The notes below the pieces were generated by a model. The model ran no database searches. It had not been told where the DNA came from and saw only the letters and a program-made list of their open reading frames with translations. Of a DNA stretch of 9,537 bases, positions 6,375 through 9,537 are shown one piece after another. Made by a program: the position numbers and the translations under genes. The DNA comes from an uncultured Maritalea sp. (lineage in GTDB: Bacteria > Pseudomonadota > Alphaproteobacteria > Rhizobiales > Devosiaceae), in the NCBI GenBank assembly GCA_913055925.1, contig CAJXLH010000086.1:1-9537 (forward strand). The letters are read 5' to 3'. The first letter of the stretch is position 1. Every line of letters starts with the position of its first letter.

Positions 6375-6399
6375 TGATCAATTGGTCAGTTATTGATCA
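6375..6399 (-). repeat. TGATCAAT/ATTGATCA inverted repeat at the EamA stop codon
   Basis: TGATCAAT (6375-6382) and ATTGATCA (6392-6399) form a perfect 8-bp AT-rich inverted repeat with a 9-base loop. The second arm contains the TGA stop of the EamA transporter gene. There is no clear T-run after it, so it may be a 3'-end hairpin acting together with the stronger palindrome about 25 bases downstream, or a protein-binding site. Confidence 0.35.
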
Positions 6400-7278
6400 C
6401 TTTGCGTTTTTGTGGCGAAAAATCATGTCTTTTGAGGCAATTACGGCACCCAAAGTGATCAAAATGCAAGCCGCGCCAACTGCCCAGGTAAATTCACCAA
6501 AGCCGAAGCCGATCAAAATGATTGTGGACAGTAAGGGCGCTGAGTAAGACGCCGCGCCCAAGATTTGGATGTCGCCGTGCTTTACGCCGTGATCCCAAAC
6601 ATAAAAGGCAAGGCCAAGCGGACCCAGTCCCAAACCGATAACGGCTAACCATTGCCACTGGTCTGCTGGCCAAACGGTCGTTTCCCATAAAAGGTGGCCA
6701 CCGAGTGACAAAAGTGCAGTTGCGGCGCAGAACCCGGTTACTGTGTCTGTTGGCACCTCTGCAAAGCGGCGTGACAAAACGGAGTAAGTGGACCAGGTGA
6801 GGGCGCTAAGAATGGCGAAGAAGTAGCCAACCGCAAATTCGGTTTTGAATGAGAACCCTTCACCACCAGTCACAATGAGCGCCGCACCGCCAAGGCCGAG
6901 TATGCAGCCGGCAATGTGCTGCCATTTAAGTCTTTCTCCGGGAAGGAGAGCGGAAAACAAAACAATGAGTAGGGGCCAAAGATAGGCAATTAAGCTTGCA
7001 TCGACGGTTGGGGCGTTGCGCAGCGCGGTGAAATAAAAAAAGTGATAGCCAAACAAACCCGCAATGCCCAAAGCCCATGCTTTTGCGGGTTGACGTAGAT
7101 TTTTGACGGCACCCGGGGTGCGTAGCAAGTTCGCGATGCCCACCACTGTTCCCACCGCAAACGCCATGGCGTTGAGCTGGAACGGCGGGATGTCGCCACT
7201 GGCCGTCGCAAAGAGCGCTAGAAACGACCAAAGCAAAATGGCGATTGCACCGATGAGTGTAGATGCGCCGCGTGACAT
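6397..7278 (-). CDS. DMT/EamA-family transporter, YddG-like
   Basis: This is a 293-residue inner-membrane transporter of the drug/metabolite transporter superfamily, with two EamA repeats and about ten hydrophobic helices. By eye it resembles E. coli YddG, an exporter of aromatic amino acids and some other amino acids, also of 293 residues. Shared stretches are TLIGAIAILLWS (7-18), AYLWPLLIVLF near 98-108, and WDHGVKHGDIQILGAASYSAPLLST in the second half. The substrate cannot be assigned from this. The ATG at 7276-7278 was chosen because it starts next to the first helix; an upstream TTG would add 16 residues overlapping the GST gene. The gap to the GST stop is 7 bases and the ribosome-binding site is poor, which suggests translation coupled to the GST gene. 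It is last in the GNAT-GST-EamA cluster, with hairpins downstream. Confidence 0.92.
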   Translation of the reverse strand: MSRGASTLIGAIAILLWSFLALFATASGDIPPFQLNAMAFAVGTVVGIANLLRTPGAVKNLRQPAKAWALGIAGLFGYHFFYFTALRNAPTVDASLIAYLWPLLIVLFSALLPGERLKWQHIAGCILGLGGAALIVTGGEGFSFKTEFAVGYFFAILSALTWSTYSVLSRRFAEVPTDTVTGFCAATALLSLGGHLLWETTVWPADQWQWLAVIGLGLGPLGLAFYVWDHGVKHGDIQILGAASYSAPLLSTIILIGFGFGEFTWAVGAACILITLGAVIASKDMIFRHKNAK

Positions 7279-7285
7279 AAAAGGC

Positions 7286-7882
7286 TTATTGTGGCAGGGT
7301 CTGTTGCATCGATTGGCGTTTTGCAAACTCAGATTGCCACGCCATCACTTTCGGGTAGCCGGAAAACCAATCATGATTGCCTAAACGGAATTCGATATAG
7401 TCGATTGCCGTCGCTAATGCGATTTTGTCGGTGGTGACATCTTGAGAAAAGTTGACGACTTCCTTTTCAAACTGGGCAAGCGCGCGGTCGATGGCATTGG
7501 TCCAGCGACCGATCCACAAGTCGAAGTGCTTTTCTTCTGGTTTTCTAAACTCGTGAACGAGGCCAAGTGCGCTATCGAGCATTCCATCGGCCATGGCTTC
7601 GCGGCGTTTGGTTTCCCACTTGGCATCGCCTTCGCTTGGCGTGAGCATTGGGCCAGTTCCGACTTCGTCGAAATAGGCGCAAATCACAGGGCTATCAAAA
7701 AGCGTTTTGTCATCGTCATAAACGAGACAGGGGATTTTGCCTAACGGGTTGAGGTGATTAAGCTTATTCGGCTCATCGATTGGATTGACGAATACTTCTT
7801 CCAAACCAGTAATATTCTTCTCGCGCGCGGTAATGCGACATTTCCGGGCGTAGGGCGAAGCGTGGGAGACAAGAAGTTTCAT
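7286..7882 (-). CDS. Glutathione S-transferase family protein, YibF-like
   Basis: This is a 198-residue cytosolic glutathione transferase. The thioredoxin-fold N-terminal domain begins MKLLVSHASPYARKCRI, with Ser9 in the S-P-Y motif as the likely glutathione-activating residue. The cis-proline motif NPLGKIPCL is at 45-53, and the glutathione gamma-glutamyl contact is in LFDSPVICAYFDEV (Asp63-Ser64). The all-helical C-terminal domain follows. The pattern resembles E. coli YibF by eye. The electrophilic substrate is unknown. The ATG at 7880-7882 is preferred over in-frame starts upstream because the family begins there and AAAGGA lies about 8 bases before it. It sits 16 bases after the GNAT gene and 7 bases before the EamA gene, so the three are probably co-transcribed. 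Confidence 0.94.
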   Translation of the reverse strand: MKLLVSHASPYARKCRITAREKNITGLEEVFVNPIDEPNKLNHLNPLGKIPCLVYDDDKTLFDSPVICAYFDEVGTGPMLTPSEGDAKWETKRREAMADGMLDSALGLVHEFRKPEEKHFDLWIGRWTNAIDRALAQFEKEVVNFSQDVTTDKIALATAIDYIEFRLGNHDWFSGYPKVMAWQSEFAKRQSMQQTLPQ

Positions 7883-7898
7883 CAATACATTCCTTTGG

Positions 7899-8363
7899 TC
7901 AGAGGGCGAGCTTAAAGCCTTCGTGCGAGCGTTCAAAGCCCAAATTGTCATAAAACCGATGCGCGTCGGGGCGGGTTTTTGATGAGGTCAGTTGCACCAA
8001 ACGCGCGCCTTTTTCGCGGCCATACTCGATCACCCAGCGCATCATTTGGCCGCCCAAGCCTTGGCCGCGCTGATCTGCACGGATGTGCACGCCTTCGACT
8101 TGCAGGCGCGACTTTCCGCGACCAGCGATGCCGTGAAGAATGTTGAGCTGCACGCAACCAACGGCTTCGCCGTTTAGTTCGGCAATGAAGTAGTTATTGT
8201 TCGGGTCGTCTTCGATTTGATCCCACGCGGTTTGATATTCTGGCGTATCGGCAGCATCTGCATCGTCGACAATTTCTCTGCCTGGTGCATTGCCACCAAT
8301 GGAGAGGGCGAGAATTGTGGCGATGTCTTCTCGCGTTGCAGGTCTAAATCTGAGATTTGGCAT
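7899..8363 (-). CDS. GNAT family N-acetyltransferase
   Basis: This 154-residue protein has the GNAT fold and is expected to transfer an acetyl group from acetyl-CoA to an amine. It begins LRFRPATREDIATILAL, a typical strand 1-helix 1 start. The acetyl-CoA pyrophosphate loop is RADQRGQGLGGQMM (95-108), with the Q-R-G-Q-G-L-G core. The C-terminal HRFYDNLGFERSHEGFKL (about 135-152) is the usual motif B region. The acidic stretch at 31-55 (DDADAADT, IEDDPNN) probably faces the acceptor site. The substrate is unknown. The ATG is at 8361-8363, with a GAGAAAG-type site upstream. It is first of the GNAT-GST-EamA cluster and divergent from the DUF1801 gene; the intervening 94 bases must hold both promoters. 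Confidence 0.93.
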   Translation of the reverse strand: MPNLRFRPATREDIATILALSIGGNAPGREIVDDADAADTPEYQTAWDQIEDDPNNNYFIAELNGEAVGCVQLNILHGIAGRGKSRLQVEGVHIRADQRGQGLGGQMMRWVIEYGREKGARLVQLTSSKTRPDAHRFYDNLGFERSHEGFKLAL

Positions 8364-8457
8364 GGTCGTTCTTTCTCAAAGAAGTGAGCAATTCGAACTT
8401 GGGCGAGATCGGAATGATTGTTAGGCTAAGCGTAAAGTGCAGGCAAGGAGAGAAATT

Positions 8458-8817
8458 GTGACGCGTTCAAAAGAAGTTGATGACTGGTTTGCCGCCTACG
8501 ATAATCCGCAAAAGGAACTGCTTTTGGCCGTGAGGGGCATTGTTTTGGCGGCTGATCCTCGGATTACAGAATGCATCAAATGGAAGACGCCGACATTTGC
8601 TTACAAAGGCAATCTATTCAGTTTCAATCCGCGCTCGAAAAAGCATGCGAGCCTGTTGTTTCACACTGGCGCAAAAATTGGCGGCGACTTTCCGCTGTTG
8701 GAAGGTGATACGCCTGTGGCGCGTACCGCAAAGATTGCGGACCTTAAGGAGCTGAAATCAGTTGAAGATCAGCTCAAAGCGATCGTTGTCCATTGGTGTG
8801 ATACGCAGGACGGCTAG
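8458..8817 (+). CDS. DUF1801 domain protein
   Basis: This is a 119-residue protein of the DUF1801 (YdhG-like) family, a small soluble alpha/beta fold without a settled biochemical role. The hallmark IKWKTPTFAYKGNLFSFNPRSKKHASLLFHTGAKI spans about residues 40-74. The N-terminus, SKEVDDWFAAYDNPQKELLLAVRGIVLAADPRITE, is the usual helical part. The GTG at 8458-8460 was chosen because AAGGAG lies 7 bases upstream; a GTG seven codons earlier has no such site. It is transcribed alone, divergent from the GNAT gene and convergent with the regulator at the window end. Nothing in the sequence points to a specific substrate or pathway. Confidence 0.88.
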   Translation: MTRSKEVDDWFAAYDNPQKELLLAVRGIVLAADPRITECIKWKTPTFAYKGNLFSFNPRSKKHASLLFHTGAKIGGDFPLLEGDTPVARTAKIADLKELKSVEDQLKAIVVHWCDTQDG

Positions 8818-8843
8818 CTTGGCGAAAACTAAGGTCGCAAACT

Positions 8844-8859
8844 GTCTCAAAAATGAGAC
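8844..8859. repeat. GTCTCA-AAAA-TGAGAC inverted repeat between convergent genes
   Basis: GTCTCA (8844-8849) and TGAGAC (8854-8859) are perfect 6-bp arms around AAAA. The site lies between the DUF1801 stop and the stop of the AcoR-like regulator. Neither strand shows a T-run after it, so it is a weak terminator candidate. The symmetry is also compatible with an operator for a dimeric Fis-type regulator; no evidence decides between these. Confidence 0.35.
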
Positions 8860-8878
8860 TCGGGCTGTGGAAAAGCGT

Positions 8879-9537
8879 CTAATTTGACGAAACGTCGAGC
8901 CGTTGCATGCGACGATACATTGTCGCGCGGGAAATGCCGAGCTGTTTCGCAGCGAGTGAAACGTTGCCTTTGGCGCGTGCGAGTGCGCGACGCAGCTCTG
9001 ACTTTTCAGCGGACTTTAAACATGTTTGCGGTTGGCTTTCGCCAGCCATCAGATCGGCCAGCGGTTTCGGTTCAGCAATTTGCGCATCGCTAATGTTAAA
9101 CGCCTTGCGGGCATGGCGGTTTGCACCAATGACCAAATCGTCTTGATCCACCGCCAGAAGGGCCGAGGCGTTGAGATCTTCAGTTGCGGCCATAACGATA
9201 CGTGCATCGGCAAATGACGCGCGGAAATAGTCTTGCTCGATGCGGAGTGCAGTGTCGCTTACAACTTTGCCGAACACATTGGCAAAACCGCTTGTAAGAT
9301 CGTTGCGACAGCTTGAAACATCTAACACAGCAATCATTTTGCCATGGTTGTCGAAGATGGGGGCGCCCATGCAACTCATCATGGTGTTTTGGCTCTTAAA
9401 GTGCTGATCTCGGTGGATCACAACAGGGCGTTGTTCGGCAGCGCAAGTGCCGATGCCGTTGGTGCCTTGCACCGCTTCAGACCATATTGCGCCGGAGGCT
9501 AGACCCCAATTGTCGAACACCATTTTGTCGCCATCTT
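8879..9537 (-). CDS. AcoR-like GAF/Fis-HTH regulator, 3' part, without a visible AAA+ domain
   Basis: These are the C-terminal 218 residues or so of a transcription regulator whose start lies beyond the window. Visible first is the end of a GAF sensor domain of the AcoR/DhaR type: NWGLASGAIWSEAVQGTNGIGT, then RPVVIHRDQHF, then GAPIFDNHGKMIAVLDVSS. Next is a PAS-like stretch (ALLAVDQDDLVIGANRHARKAFNI). The protein ends with a Fis-type helix-turn-helix, ELRRALARAKGNVSLAAKQLGISRATMYRRMQRL, up to the TAG at 8879-8881. AcoR-type activators normally have a sigma-54-interacting AAA+ domain between the sensors and the helix-turn-helix. Here no Walker A, GAFTGA or Walker B motif occurs, and the PAS-like part joins the helix-turn-helix through about 25 residues. 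The frame is unbroken, so this looks like a genuine AAA-less relative rather than a frameshift. Ligand and targets are unknown. Confidence 0.85.
   Translation of the reverse strand, partial: DGDKMVFDNWGLASGAIWSEAVQGTNGIGTCAAEQRPVVIHRDQHFKSQNTMMSCMGAPIFDNHGKMIAVLDVSSCRNDLTSGFANVFGKVVSDTALRIEQDYFRASFADARIVMAATEDLNASALLAVDQDDLVIGANRHARKAFNISDAQIAEPKPLADLMAGESQPQTCLKSAEKSELRRALARAKGNVSLAAKQLGISRATMYRRMQRLDVSSN

Noticed and set aside
6374..6400. FNR/FixK box from the repeated TTGATC elements
   Set aside because: The half-sites are not spaced as TTGAT-N4-ATCAA; the gap between arms is too long, so a simple hairpin fits better.
8879..9537. Regulator as a frameshifted sigma-54 activator pseudogene
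   Set aside because: The frame is uninterrupted from the GAF to the helix-turn-helix, and no remnants of the AAA+ motifs were seen, so an AAA-less architecture is more likely than a broken gene.
1..9537. Mobile elements, tRNA genes, CRISPR arrays or toxin-antitoxin pairs
   Set aside because: No transposase motifs, long terminal repeats, cloverleaf genes or spaced direct repeats were seen on either strand.

Overview
The window looks like chromosomal DNA from an alphaproteobacterium, most likely a Hyphomicrobiales/Rhizobiales-type organism of moderate GC. The reasons are protein flavour (CarB, GreA, TrxB, an NsrR-type Rrf2 regulator, a YibF-like GST) and a carB-greA-trxB neighbourhood that I recall from this order. 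The species cannot be fixed from the sequence alone. I see no insertion sequence, tRNA, rRNA, CRISPR array or phage gene. No gene-free stretch exceeds 300 bases; the longest gaps are about 135-195 bases.

Left part (1-1533, all minus strand): the 5' part of thioredoxin reductase trxB, cut by the window edge inside its redox-active CATC motif; the transcript-cleavage factor greA; and a single-domain cold-shock protein. Hairpins lie after greA and across the cold-shock stop codon. The 195-base leader ahead of the cold-shock gene is probably a long 5' UTR.

Nitric-oxide module (1534-2850): an NsrR-like Fe-S repressor gene (minus) diverges from a group III truncated haemoglobin (plus). Between them, at 2028-2050, is an 11-1-11 inverted repeat closely matching the NsrR operator pattern. 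The globin is followed by a 75-residue two-helix membrane protein (3 bases between stop and start). A 37-residue one-helix membrane protein then overlaps it by ATGA. The layout suggests one NO-responsive operon with two unrecognised small membrane proteins. A perfect 12-bp stem at 2866-2910 separates it from the convergent carB.

Centre (2917-6228, minus): complete carB, the large subunit of carbamoyl-phosphate synthetase. carA is not in the window.

Right part (6397-8363, minus): a tight three-gene cluster in the order GNAT acetyltransferase, YibF-like glutathione transferase, YddG-like DMT/EamA exporter, with gaps of 16 and 7 bases and hairpins after the last gene. A DUF1801 protein diverges on the plus strand (8458-8817). 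The window ends in the 3' part of an AcoR-like regulator (minus) that has GAF, a PAS-like stretch and a Fis-type helix-turn-helix, but no sigma-54 AAA+ domain between them.

Most genes are housekeeping. The item most worth following is the NsrR-globin-small membrane protein cassette.
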